Shown one piece after another: positions 1 through 7,448 of a stretch of 25,370 bases of DNA. Source of the DNA: Nitrososphaerota archaeon (lineage in GTDB: Archaea > Thermoproteota > Nitrososphaeria > Nitrososphaerales > Nitrosopumilaceae); the NCBI GenBank assembly GCA_016871975.1, contig VHBM01000008.1, positions 1 through 25,370 of the forward strand. The letters run 5' to 3'. Made by a program: the position numbers and the translations under genes. Each line of letters begins with the position of its first letter. The stretch's first letter is position 1. The notes under the pieces were generated by a model, which was not told the origin of the DNA, did no database searches, and saw only the letters and a program-made list of their open reading frames with translations.

Positions 1-407
1 AGCATTGTTTTAAGCCAAACCTTTTTGTCAGATGTTATTTTGTTTACAATCATTTCAAGGTCTTTGCCTTCAAAGCCCTTTTCTTTGTAAATGTCTTCAA
101 TTTCTTTTCGCTCAACGTCGGGCTTGTTCTCAATCTCCCAGTTTTCTCTATCAATTTCTGACTTGAGCAGTTCACGTTGCGATTTTACAGCAAGATAATT
201 TTGTACTGCCATTGCCTTTGCACCAGTAAACATTCCAACCAGTGCTGCAAGGATAATAATGTCTGATTCTACGTTAGCACCGCCTACTCCCGCTGCTATG
301 CCAAGCGATGTGTTAATGCCGTCTCCAAACCCAAACACAAAGTCTCTCATTGCACTTGATTCTTTTAGATGAGGTTCTACATGTCTAGGCTCTGCAGTGT
401 CTTTCAT
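1..407 (-). CDS. VIT1/CCC1-family Fe2+/Mn2+ transporter (C-terminus outside window)
   Basis: Reading the minus strand from ATG at 407 gives 135 codons that stay open to the window edge. The start of the protein shows the VIT1/CCC1 signature: a first membrane segment beginning RDFVFGFGDGINTSLGIAAG, then a second segment followed by YLAVKSQRELLKSE. An acidic and basic cytoplasmic stretch with ERKEIEDIYKEKG follows, as in the metal-binding domain of this family. Known members move Fe2+ or Mn2+ out of the cytosol, into vacuoles in eukaryotes or out of the cell in prokaryotes. The remaining membrane helices lie outside the window. The gene diverges from the radical SAM gene, and a TATA-like element about 24 nt upstream fits a nearly leaderless mRNA. 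The family call is firm. The metal is inferred. Confidence 0.85.
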   Translation of the reverse strand, partial: MKDTAEPRHVEPHLKESSAMRDFVFGFGDGINTSLGIAAGVGGANVESDIIILAALVGMFTGAKAMAVQNYLAVKSQRELLKSEIDRENWEIENKPDVERKEIEDIYKEKGFEGKDLEMIVNKITSDKKVWLKTM

Positions 408-424
408 GATAGTTGTTTTATCAG

Positions 425-436
425 CTAAAAAATAAG
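425..436 (-). promoter_or_regulatory. Probable TATA box of the VIT1/CCC1 gene
   Basis: The minus strand reads CTTATTTTTTAG here, centred about 24 nt upstream of the ATG at 407. This is the normal archaeal TATA spacing for a transcript with almost no leader. Confidence 0.4.
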
Positions 437-483
437 TGATTTTATTCAAAAAACTTGTCGTAAATGATTTATATCATATCGAA

Positions 484-2067
484 ATGAGAGAGTTAAAGTT
501 GGCAGGCAAAAGGATTGTTCTTACTGCAGATCGCAGTCTGATGACAAACTATCGTGGAAACTTTCTCTATGGCTTTATTGCATGTGGGCCATATGAGCTC
601 CTTCCTGAATGGGTATTTGATAAGGTATTTTGCCCTGCAGTTGAAACCGATCCTCAAACAGGCGAGGCAAAGGTAGCCCAGGTTGGTCTAAGACGTGTTG
701 AGAGCGCATTACTTCAAGGATATAAAAGAGACGAAGTCTTTGTTGCAAATCCAGACTATTTAGAAAAATCAATTGGTCCTGACACCAAAGTTGTCGGAAT
801 AAATGTAATGGATCCACTTGGGATGGCACCTGTTACAACTACAATGTCGCCAGAAAAATTGTCGTATGTTGCAATGAAGTTTAAGCGAATGTGTGCTAAA
901 ATAATCCAGCTAAAAAAACAATACAATTTTCATGTAGTAGTTGGAGGAAACGGCGCATGGGAGCTTGCAAAATCAGATAGAATGAAGATTCATGGGTTAG
1001 ATACAGTTGTTGTTGGCGAAGCAGATGAGCTTGCACTTGACTTGTTTAATGATTTAGAAAAAGGCAATGCACCAGAGCTGATGCATTGCTTTGTTAAAAA
1101 CATACAAAACATTCCAATCATCCAAGGTCCTACAGTTAACTCGCTAATTGAAGCAATGCGCGGATGTGGCAGAGGTTGTGATTTTTGTGATGTAAACAAG
1201 AGATCAAAAAAAGATTTACCACTTGAAAGACTGAAGTATGAGGCAAAAATTAACCTCGATTATGGTTTTGATTCCATATGGCTTCATTCAGATGAGATGC
1301 TTCTTTATGGTTGTGATAATAAGGACTTTCAGCCAAACTATGATGCGATAATTGAGTTATGGAAAGGACTCAAGGACCTTGGCGCAAACTTTATCGGCAC
1401 AACACACATGACATTTTCTGCAGTAGCTGCCGATCCAAAACTCTTGCGTGATATGTCCGAAGTAAATGACATGCACAAGACTGGCAGATGGCTTGCAACA
1501 AACCTTGGAATTGAAACTGTTGCGCCAAGAATGGTCAAAAAACATCTTGGAGTAAAGACCAAGCCTTTTTCATCAGATGAATGGGGATGGGTTGTAAGAG
1601 AAGGCGCGAGAATTCTAAATGAGAATCATTGGTTTCCTGCTGCGACTATTATTATTGGCTGGCCTGATGAAACACCTGATGAGACGCAATATACAATTGA
1701 TATGATGGCAGACTTTAGGGCTACAAACTTCCGTGGCCTTGTTGCACCATTGCTTTATCAGGACTTTTCTGAGAAAAACTCGATGCATTTTGGTAACCTA
1801 AATGAGGCCCAGTTTACACTGTTTTGGAAATGCTGGGAAAATAATTTGAAGGTAATTAATGACATAATTCCAATCATACTTCGCAACAAGACCTATGGTC
1901 CCCCAATGAAACTAGTCATGTATGGCATGATAAAGGCAGGAACATGGGCAATTATGAGATACTTGCGAGGCTTGTGTAAGGATCTTTTCAATGGAAGACT
2001 GCCAGAAGAAATTGTTGAAAAATATGCAAGAAGCAGATCTGTTACTGCGCCACTATACACAAAATAG
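484..2067 (+). CDS. Radical SAM protein with cobalamin-binding-type N-terminal region (candidate lipid-modifying enzyme)
   Basis: With the ATG at 484 this is 527 residues. The radical SAM cluster motif is C228-GRG-C232-DF-C235 (CxxxCxxC), within RGCGRGCDFCDVNKR. The preceding ~200 residues look like the degenerate Rossmann B12-binding domain often fused to radical SAM cores, with VVGINVMDPLG, VVVGGNG and VVVGEADE. The C-terminal third (WFPAATIIIGWPDETPDE) fits the rest of the barrel. Enzymes of this architecture methylate or form C-C bonds on unactivated carbons. In archaea they include the GDGT ring synthases Grs; Thaumarchaeota make ringed GDGTs, so that role is a reasonable guess but unproven. 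An earlier GTG at 436 is in frame but lacks conserved-looking sequence. A TTG at 499 lies 27 nt after a TATA-like TTTATATC (468-475) and is another possible start. The stop is 3 nt from the convergent neighbour. Confidence 0.85.
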   Translation: MRELKLAGKRIVLTADRSLMTNYRGNFLYGFIACGPYELLPEWVFDKVFCPAVETDPQTGEAKVAQVGLRRVESALLQGYKRDEVFVANPDYLEKSIGPDTKVVGINVMDPLGMAPVTTTMSPEKLSYVAMKFKRMCAKIIQLKKQYNFHVVVGGNGAWELAKSDRMKIHGLDTVVVGEADELALDLFNDLEKGNAPELMHCFVKNIQNIPIIQGPTVNSLIEAMRGCGRGCDFCDVNKRSKKDLPLERLKYEAKINLDYGFDSIWLHSDEMLLYGCDNKDFQPNYDAIIELWKGLKDLGANFIGTTHMTFSAVAADPKLLRDMSEVNDMHKTGRWLATNLGIETVAPRMVKKHLGVKTKPFSSDEWGWVVREGARILNENHWFPAATIIIGWPDETPDETQYTIDMMADFRATNFRGLVAPLLYQDFSEKNSMHFGNLNEAQFTLFWKCWENNLKVINDIIPIILRNKTYGPPMKLVMYGMIKAGTWAIMRYLRGLCKDLFNGRLPEEIVEKYARSRSVTAPLYTK

Positions 2068-2070
2068 ATT

Positions 2071-2445
2071 TTACAAACTTTCTAGTGCTTGATCAACTAG
2101 CGTATTTCTTTTTGGAGTCATTACAATAAAGTAAACCTTGTCTGCTCGCTCTATTGCGTTTACCGATTTGTAAGAGTTTGCGTTAATATCATACTCTAGA
2201 ATTTTTCCGTCAAGCTTTCCTTTTGTGTATATTAAAAGATAGACATCACCAGTTGATGGACTAAGTGGGATTATAGAAAATACATAGCCTTTGTACGAGT
2301 TTATTGGCATTGTGTTTTTCATTGGCGGGATAACTGATGCCATATACCTGAAGATATCTTCGACTGTATCAAACTCTTCATATTCTACATGCATTATTTT
2401 TTTATGAAAATTACTGTATAATAACTTAGGGTCTTTTGATGGCAT
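2071..2445 (-). CDS. Hypothetical protein, 124 aa
   Basis: ATG at 2445, stop at 2071, three nt from the stop of the convergent radical SAM gene. I do not recognise a family. There is no signal peptide, membrane segment or Cys-based metal motif. The protein alternates short beta-type stretches (YKGYVFSIIPLS, DVYLLIYTKG, KVYFIVMTP) with charged turns, suggesting a small soluble alpha/beta or beta fold. Its coding quality is plausible: normal length, few rare-looking codons, and a possible TATA-like ATTTAAGCATTAAAT about 25-40 nt upstream on the minus strand. It probably has its own transcript. Function unknown. Confidence 0.65.
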   Translation of the reverse strand: MPSKDPKLLYSNFHKKIMHVEYEEFDTVEDIFRYMASVIPPMKNTMPINSYKGYVFSIIPLSPSTGDVYLLIYTKGKLDGKILEYDINANSYKSVNAIERADKVYFIVMTPKRNTLVDQALESL

Positions 2446-2540
2446 TAAGCCTCTTGATCGGTTAAAAGATTTAATGCTTAAATTAATAGCTGGAAAAATT
2501 GAAGTTATTGGAATAGCTGCACTTTTAGCTTATGCTATAT

Positions 2541-2578
2541 AAAAATAAAAACAAACTAAAATTTGAAAAAGGAAAAAA
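2541..2578 (-). terminator. T-rich terminator after the CFI-box protein gene
   Basis: Directly after the stop of the minus-strand gene at 2579, the minus strand runs through several T tracts (TTTTTTCC, then TTTTTC, then TTTTTATTTTTA). There is no stem-loop, which matches the oligo-T terminators usual in archaea. Confidence 0.5.
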
Positions 2579-3610
2579 TTACTTTCTATTCTTTAGCTTG
2601 AACACTATCAATGCTGGTGCAACAAAGTACATTCCAATATTTAGTAGAATTATACTGATTCCATATCCTAGCATCTCAGCTTCTGAATCAATGTCAACAT
2701 ATTGTAACAATGATAGTGATGATAGCAATGGTGTGATTGTTAGCTTGACAGCTTCTTTGAATACTGGATTTTGTCTTTCAAGGTCAGCTATTGCTGGTGA
2801 GAATGAATAGTAGAATGAGTTGAATGTAGTCATAAATGATGTGCCAGATGCAGTTGAGAGTACTGTGTTATCTCTAATTTCACGCAAGAACTGGACCTGT
2901 GGTGCTAATTCTGAGCCAAATGCTGCAGTAGCGATTAGACAACCTCCACCTTCTTCTGGCTCTTGTTCTTCAGGAACACATTGTCCATTTACTAAAACTG
3001 TACCTGGCCCACAAATTGGCTCTTCTTCTGGCTCTTTATCCATGCATTGACCATCTACTAGAATTTGGTTTTCTCCACATTGTGGTTCTTCAGTTACTTT
3101 TGGTACACATATGCCATTTTCTAATTTTTCATCAGGTCCACAAGTTATTGGTGGTGGGGGTTCCTTGTCAATACATTTACCATTTACCAATTCCTGATTT
3201 TCGCCACATGTCAAGGCTTCACCACCTGTAAACTGAAATGTTGCTTCAGCAGGTTGTGAACCATATTTTACTTTGGCAGTGTATTCACCTGATAGCTTCC
3301 ATAGTGGACCCGCAGCTTTGAAAAAAGCCTCATATTCGCCCGTATCTTCATTAGGTGATACCTGTGCAATGCTTACTATGGTACCAAGTGGATCTAAGAT
3401 AATTACTGTAACAGCTGTTTTATCAGTTCGATCATAATCTTTTATTGCACCTCGAATTGTCACAGTATCACCACCCTCATACAATGGCGCTTCAGACTCT
3501 GCAGTTAATGGTGCAATATTGTGACTTTCAGAAAATGCAATTCCAGCAATGCCAGTTGAGGATACTATTCCAATTAACATAACTATTACTAGGTACCTCA
3601 GTATCTTCAT
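2579..3610 (-). CDS. Secreted or surface protein with four Cys repeats, CFI-box and C-terminal membrane helix
   Basis: The 343 residues start from ATG at 3610. Residues 1-26 form a Sec-type signal peptide. Residues about 40-130 look like a beta-sandwich (VTVIILDPLGTIVS, then GEYTAKVKYG). Four tandem units of about 21 residues follow, each C-x10-C with CG.....L.NG.C (Cys 135/146, 157/168, 178/189, 200/211), joined by Pro/Glu linkers. Next comes GGGC-LIATAAFGSELAP at 221-237, matching the CFI-box C-terminal domain seen in many archaeal exported proteins. A membrane helix at about 313-336 and a basic tail FKLKNRK end the protein. It is probably an envelope-anchored protein facing outward, with each Cys pair likely disulphide-bonded or metal-binding. 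Its ligand is unknown. It diverges from the CDF gene, and the TATA box is clear. Confidence 0.85.
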   Translation of the reverse strand: MKILRYLVIVMLIGIVSSTGIAGIAFSESHNIAPLTAESEAPLYEGGDTVTIRGAIKDYDRTDKTAVTVIILDPLGTIVSIAQVSPNEDTGEYEAFFKAAGPLWKLSGEYTAKVKYGSQPAEATFQFTGGEALTCGENQELVNGKCIDKEPPPPITCGPDEKLENGICVPKVTEEPQCGENQILVDGQCMDKEPEEEPICGPGTVLVNGQCVPEEQEPEEGGGCLIATAAFGSELAPQVQFLREIRDNTVLSTASGTSFMTTFNSFYYSFSPAIADLERQNPVFKEAVKLTITPLLSSLSLLQYVDIDSEAEMLGYGISIILLNIGMYFVAPALIVFKLKNRK

Positions 3611-3636
3611 TGCTTGCTACTATGCACAATGCAGAG

Positions 3637-3648
3637 TATTTATATATT
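3637..3648 (-). promoter_or_regulatory. TATA box of the CFI-box surface protein gene
   Basis: The minus strand reads AATATATAAATA, centred about 32 nt before the ATG at 3610. This implies a leader of only a few nucleotides. Confidence 0.6.
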
Positions 3649-3700
3649 CTATGAAAGAAAAGTTGACTCGGTTATATTCGAATTAGACTATTTTTAATGT

Positions 3701-3713
3701 CTTAATAAATATC
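3701..3713 (+). promoter_or_regulatory. Probable TATA box of the CDF transporter gene
   Basis: CTTAATAAATATC is centred about 36 nt before the ATG at 3742, giving a predicted leader of about 10 nt. Confidence 0.4.
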
Positions 3714-3741
3714 GGCAATACTTTTCTTAAATTGTTGGATA

Positions 3742-5091
3742 ATGTTTGTGCAGAGAACTAGAGTTCTGCAAATTTCTTTGATTGCAATACTTTCAGCTTT
3801 TGCAGTTGAGCTAGCTTTTGGTCTATACTCTAACAGCCTTGCTCTGATAACAGATGCCACCCATGCCCTACTAGACAGTGTGGTAACGGTGGTTTTGCTT
3901 TTGGCAGCTAGAATGGCAATAAAACCACCAGATGCAGAACACACCTACGGTCATGGTAAGATAGAGTCGCTCGGCGGATTGTTTGGCGGAATTGCAATTT
4001 TGCTTATCGCAATATTTTTTATTTATGAGTCAATAGTTCGTATGCAAAGACCGCCACCAGCTGTTTTACCTGGAATGCTTGCTATGATTGCAGGATTTTA
4101 CACAATAGGTGTTGATGTTTTTAGAATTTCACTTCTCAAAAAAACTATAGCAAAGATTGGTGGTGAAACACTCAAGGCTGACTTTTATCACGCATTCATG
4201 GATCTAGGCTCGACGATTGTTGCGATAATCGGCATCACGCTAGTTACAATTGGGTTTTATTATGGTGACTTTATTGCGGCTCTGATTTTAGGTGTACTAC
4301 TAGCATATCTTAGTCTAAAGCTAATCTACAAAACATCTTCTGATCTGACAGATATAATCTCACCAGACTTGGTAAATCAAGTTAGGACAATTGTTTCAAA
4401 AACAGATGATGTTCTAAGTACAGGACCAATTCTTATGCGAAAATCAGGCGATACCATATTTGCAGATATTACAATATCGCTTCGCGCAGATGTTAGCTTT
4501 GACAAAGCACATGAGATTAGCAACAAGGTTGAAGGTAACATAAAAAGTTCCATTCCAAATCTGAAAACTACAATTCATTTTGAACCTAGCTGGACAGATG
4601 TACCACGTGACTCTAAAATACATGAGCTAGTCTCATCAATGAAAGATGTAAAGGGAGTTCATAATGTTAGCTCCTATTCATCTGAAGGAAAAATTTTTGC
4701 CAGTCTTCATGTAATGGTTGACAGAGAGATAAATCTAGAACAAGCCCACAAAATCTCAGAAATAATTGAAGAAAAAATTCAAAAAGACATACCAGAAATT
4801 GATCATGTCACAATTCATCTAGAACCTTATGTTACAGTTCCCCAAAATTTCAAAGTTGAAAAAAAAGAAACAGAAAAGATTGCGAAACTAATCAACGAAT
4901 ATTCTGAAATAAAAAAAGTTGGTCGAATTGTTGCACTAAATTTCAAAGACATGTTAAAGATTGATGTCGATTGTTCTTTTGATAAGAACTTGTCAATTGA
5001 AAATGTACATGATCTAACATCACAGCTTGAACAAAAAATCAAAAATCATTTCAAGAACGCAATAATTACAATACATCCAGAGCCACTTTAG
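3742..5091 (+). CDS. Cation diffusion facilitator (CDF) metal exporter with three C-terminal domains
   Basis: 449 residues. The N-terminal ~200 residues carry about six membrane helices with CDF hallmarks: H41-ALL-D45 in helix 2, HTYGHGKIESLGG from H67, and D147-FYH150-AFM-D154 in helix 5. H41/D45 and H150/D154 would form the transport metal site. The family exports Zn2+, Mn2+, Fe2+, Co2+ or Ni2+ by proton antiport. Usual members end in one ferredoxin-like regulatory domain of about 80 residues. Here there are three similar consecutive units, roughly 205-285, 288-362 and 368-449, ending TIHFEPSW, TIHLEPY and TIHPEPL. The last three bases overlap the stop of the convergent ZIP gene, so importer and exporter genes share a tail region. 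Family call is firm; the metal is not determined. Confidence 0.93.
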   Translation: MFVQRTRVLQISLIAILSAFAVELAFGLYSNSLALITDATHALLDSVVTVVLLLAARMAIKPPDAEHTYGHGKIESLGGLFGGIAILLIAIFFIYESIVRMQRPPPAVLPGMLAMIAGFYTIGVDVFRISLLKKTIAKIGGETLKADFYHAFMDLGSTIVAIIGITLVTIGFYYGDFIAALILGVLLAYLSLKLIYKTSSDLTDIISPDLVNQVRTIVSKTDDVLSTGPILMRKSGDTIFADITISLRADVSFDKAHEISNKVEGNIKSSIPNLKTTIHFEPSWTDVPRDSKIHELVSSMKDVKGVHNVSSYSSEGKIFASLHVMVDREINLEQAHKISEIIEEKIQKDIPEIDHVTIHLEPYVTVPQNFKVEKKETEKIAKLINEYSEIKKVGRIVALNFKDMLKIDVDCSFDKNLSIENVHDLTSQLEQKIKNHFKNAIITIHPEPL

Positions 5092-6272
5092 ATCAAAATG
5101 CTTGTAAGATACATTACAAGCATGCCAATGGCAAGACCTGAAACAACTGCCGTACTTGATAGTTTTTTGTCACCTTCATCTTGTAGCCATCTGATCAAAA
5201 TTACAATTACCTGAAATATCGCCCCTGCCCCAATTGACAAAAAGATGATGGCAGTAAATGGTGAATAAACAAAGCCACCAACCCATGCACCAAAGATTGC
5301 AGGAGCTCCTGCCAGAATACCTAATCCTGCAAGCAGGCGGATCATCTGTTTTCCTTTTGCAAGAGGCGATGCAATTGCAATTCCTTCTGTTGTATTATGA
5401 ATAGCAAAGCCTACAATCAAAAATGTGCTCAGTGCTACCTGACCTAGGCCTATTGCAGCACCAATTGCCAAGCCCTCACCAAAGTTGTGAAGACCAATTC
5501 CTATTGAAACCATCAATGCAACTGCAACAGGCTTTGTCATGCGGCCAAGACTGGAGTTTTGTACTAGTCTTTCACCTGCATAGTATAATGCCAAAAATGA
5601 CAATAAGACTACGGTTGCAACAAGTAGGACACCATTAAACGAGTCTGCAAGAGTATCTTGTGATACTTCTAGTGCCTCCTCTGTTGCATCAATTCCCAAA
5701 AACAGCAGCAAACCTGCGGTTAGTGCTAAGAAAAAGTGGTACTTGCTTTTGCTTATTCGTCTTATGAATGGAAGCCAGAGCAGCCCAATCATGACTGGTA
5801 TTATTCCTACATATGTGCCAATTATTGCAAAAAATCCTGCAAGCTCAAGGTTTGGTTCAAGTGAAGGAGCTGCAGCCTCTACTTCTTTTTCAAATCTAGT
5901 TCCATCATCTGTTGTGATACCAATCAGATAAGGCTCTGCGACATTCCACAAAAATGGGATTCGTACAACTGCAGTTTCAAATCTCTCCAAGTGTTTATCA
6001 GGTTCTATTGCTGCAGGATGGATTCTGTCATTTACGTCTGCCATTACAACATCTACTGCCATAGGACCAGTGTTTCGAACAGTTACGACAATTTCAGAAT
6101 CCAAGAATTCGACTTTTTCAATTGTTATTTCTGGAAGCGAGACTCCTAAATCAATCAGATCAGAGCCTGGGCCAAAAATGTATGCTATCATAATAACAAG
6201 AAATGCAAATGGGATTATTCCGCTTGCTACAAGTTTTACCTTTGATGTATTTTTTACTTCCATGTTTTTCAC
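5088..6272 (-). CDS. ZIP-family metal transporter with N-terminal extracytoplasmic domain
   Basis: 394 residues from GTG at 6272, whose first bases overlap the TGA of the upstream oxidase gene (GTGA), so translation is probably coupled. An ATG nine bases further in (6263) is an alternative. Residues about 12-32 are a membrane anchor. About 40-140 form a beta-rich domain probably outside the membrane (EIVVTVRNTGPMAVDVVMADV), unusual as an addition to a ZIP core. The ZIP core follows with H262-NFGE266-G and H292-NTTE296-G in neighbouring helices, the binuclear metal-binding signature. ZIP proteins bring Zn2+, Fe2+, Mn2+ or possibly Cu into the cytosol. Pairing with a multicopper oxidase suggests linked metal oxidation or supply, an inference only. 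The stop shares bases with the convergent CDF stop. Confidence 0.9.
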   Translation of the reverse strand: MKNMEVKNTSKVKLVASGIIPFAFLVIMIAYIFGPGSDLIDLGVSLPEITIEKVEFLDSEIVVTVRNTGPMAVDVVMADVNDRIHPAAIEPDKHLERFETAVVRIPFLWNVAEPYLIGITTDDGTRFEKEVEAAAPSLEPNLELAGFFAIIGTYVGIIPVMIGLLWLPFIRRISKSKYHFFLALTAGLLLFLGIDATEEALEVSQDTLADSFNGVLLVATVVLLSFLALYYAGERLVQNSSLGRMTKPVAVALMVSIGIGLHNFGEGLAIGAAIGLGQVALSTFLIVGFAIHNTTEGIAIASPLAKGKQMIRLLAGLGILAGAPAIFGAWVGGFVYSPFTAIIFLSIGAGAIFQVIVILIRWLQDEGDKKLSSTAVVSGLAIGMLVMYLTSILI

Positions 6273-7300
6273 TCTACTTTATCATCGGAGTTTTTTGCCA
6301 AAAAGATTCCAACCCACCCCTTTTCTGAAAACTCTACCTTGTGTGCATGAAACAGATACTTGCCTGGATATGTGTACTCAAACTCCATAATTCCACGCTC
6401 TGATTGTGAAAGTGTTATCATGTCAGTAAAGGTAAAAGGAACGGTATCGGTTCCTGTCGGATAATAATAGTAGAGATTTCCATGCAGGTGAAAGTTGTTT
6501 ATTGGATCAAACTCTAACATGTTAACAACGTAAATTCGAACAAGCTCGTTTGTGTTTATCTGGATTGGGTGATGCTGATAATAAAATGGAATAGAGTTTG
6601 CTGCGTAAAAGTTGTTTTCAGTATCAAAATCTGTATCAAAGCCATTTAGGACCATGACCATTTCATCAGCTTTTGGTCTTCCTTCTTTTGGATCAACGAT
6701 GTAAACCCCATACAGTCCATGTGCAATATGTTCCTCAAGTGGCATCACATGGCAGTGATATGGATGAACTCCAACTGGAATTGCATCCCATTCATATGTA
6801 AATTTCCCTCCAGGTCCAACAGATTCAAAGACTCCATCCATGTTAGCTTGATGAATTCCATGAAAATGCATCGTATGCGAACGCTTACCATTATTTATAA
6901 AATGAATTCTTACAAGATCGCCTTCAGTTGCACGAATGGTTGGGCCAGGTACAGTTCCATTAAAAGTCCAAACATTATAAAATACACCTGGCGAGATTTC
7001 CATAATTTTGTCATCTTCTGCGATTATTGTGAACTCACGTAAGGTTCTTCCATCATCAAGTGTTGAGATGTGTCCATAGCTAAACTCTCGTAGATATTTT
7101 TGTGGGTCAAATTCAACAGTTTGTGGCAGATACACAGGATCTATGATATCTCCTGTTGTTTTGATTATTGCGCCAGAATGAGTAACAAAGGTCTTTTCAG
7201 TTTGTGCCTCAGTTAGTTCAGGAAACACAAAGTACAGTAAAGATATAGAAACCGCAGCTACTATTACAGTAAGCATCAGTTTTGCGTTGAGTTTTATCAT
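6269..7300 (-). CDS. Exported two-domain multicopper oxidase (laccase/NirK-like)
   Basis: 343 residues from ATG at 7300, with a signal peptide or anchor at residues 8-32. It has two cupredoxin domains. All eight His of a trinuclear copper site are visible: H145-F-H147, H182-C-H184, H271-L-H273 and H318-A-H320. Type 1 copper ligands lie in domain 1 (probably H142, C183, H191), with Leu196 at the usual axial Met position. Compared with copper nitrite reductases, the catalytic Asp position (H-x2-D-x-H) is His145. I therefore favour a two-domain multicopper oxidase reducing O2 over a true NirK, although such thaumarchaeal genes are often labelled nitrite reductase. The substrate is unknown: metal ions, NO or nitrogen intermediates are possible. 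It is the first gene of an operon with the ZIP transporter and sits behind a palindromic operator. Confidence 0.9.
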   Translation of the reverse strand: MIKLNAKLMLTVIVAAVSISLLYFVFPELTEAQTEKTFVTHSGAIIKTTGDIIDPVYLPQTVEFDPQKYLREFSYGHISTLDDGRTLREFTIIAEDDKIMEISPGVFYNVWTFNGTVPGPTIRATEGDLVRIHFINNGKRSHTMHFHGIHQANMDGVFESVGPGGKFTYEWDAIPVGVHPYHCHVMPLEEHIAHGLYGVYIVDPKEGRPKADEMVMVLNGFDTDFDTENNFYAANSIPFYYQHHPIQINTNELVRIYVVNMLEFDPINNFHLHGNLYYYYPTGTDTVPFTFTDMITLSQSERGIMEFEYTYPGKYLFHAHKVEFSEKGWVGIFLAKNSDDKVE

Positions 7301-7328
7301 AACTTTGTATCTTAGAGTTATGAATGGC

Positions 7329-7338
7329 TATTTAATAT
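7329..7338 (-). promoter_or_regulatory. Probable TATA box of the oxidase-ZIP operon
   Basis: The minus strand reads ATATTAAATA, centred about 33 nt upstream of the ATG at 7300. Its upstream side abuts the 18-bp palindrome at 7337-7354, where the BRE would lie. Confidence 0.5.
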
Positions 7339-7354
7339 TTAGCCTAGGCTAAAT
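7337..7354. promoter_or_regulatory. 18-bp perfect palindrome, candidate metalloregulator operator
   Basis: ATTTAGCCTAGGCTAAAT is identical on both strands. It overlaps the BRE/TATA region of the oxidase promoter, where a bound dimer would block TBP/TFB. The overall shape resembles boxes of DtxR/MntR-type regulators. A related site, ATTAG-TATTAA-CTAAT (7357-7372), keeps TTAG-N6-CTAA 19 bp further on. The regulator itself is not in the window, so its identity is inferred. Confidence 0.6.
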
Positions 7355-7356
7355 TT

Positions 7357-7372
7357 ATTAGTATTAACTAAT
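7357..7372. repeat. Second inverted repeat, degenerate copy of the operator
   Basis: ATTAGTATTAACTAAT has matching 6-nt arms around a 4-nt spacer and shares TTAG-N6-CTAA with the neighbouring perfect palindrome. Their centres are 19 bp apart. A weaker TTAA-N6-TTAA at 7377-7390 keeps the same step, but in AT-rich DNA it may be chance. Confidence 0.45.
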
Positions 7373-7417
7373 TTTATTAATCAAATTTAATTTTGTAAAG
7401 CGATCATGTATTCAATA

Positions 7418-7429
7418 CCATTTTAACTA
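7418..7429 (+). promoter_or_regulatory. Probable promoter of the small membrane protein gene
   Basis: CCATTTTAACTA is centred about 25 nt before the ATG at 7449. The same TTTTAACT core precedes the isopentenyl phosphate kinase gene at a similar distance. Confidence 0.4.
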
Positions 7430-7448
7430 ACAGCATGACAAATTCACC

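Noticed and set aside
2532..3231. Plus-strand frames opposite the CFI-box protein gene
   Set aside because: They are antisense shadows of a gene with signal peptide, Cys repeats and membrane helix; one begins in the terminator region.
6269..7300. Calling the oxidase a true copper nitrite reductase (nirK)
   Set aside because: The catalytic Asp position is His145 and eight His form a trinuclear site, so a two-domain multicopper oxidase fits better. The point cannot be settled without a tree.
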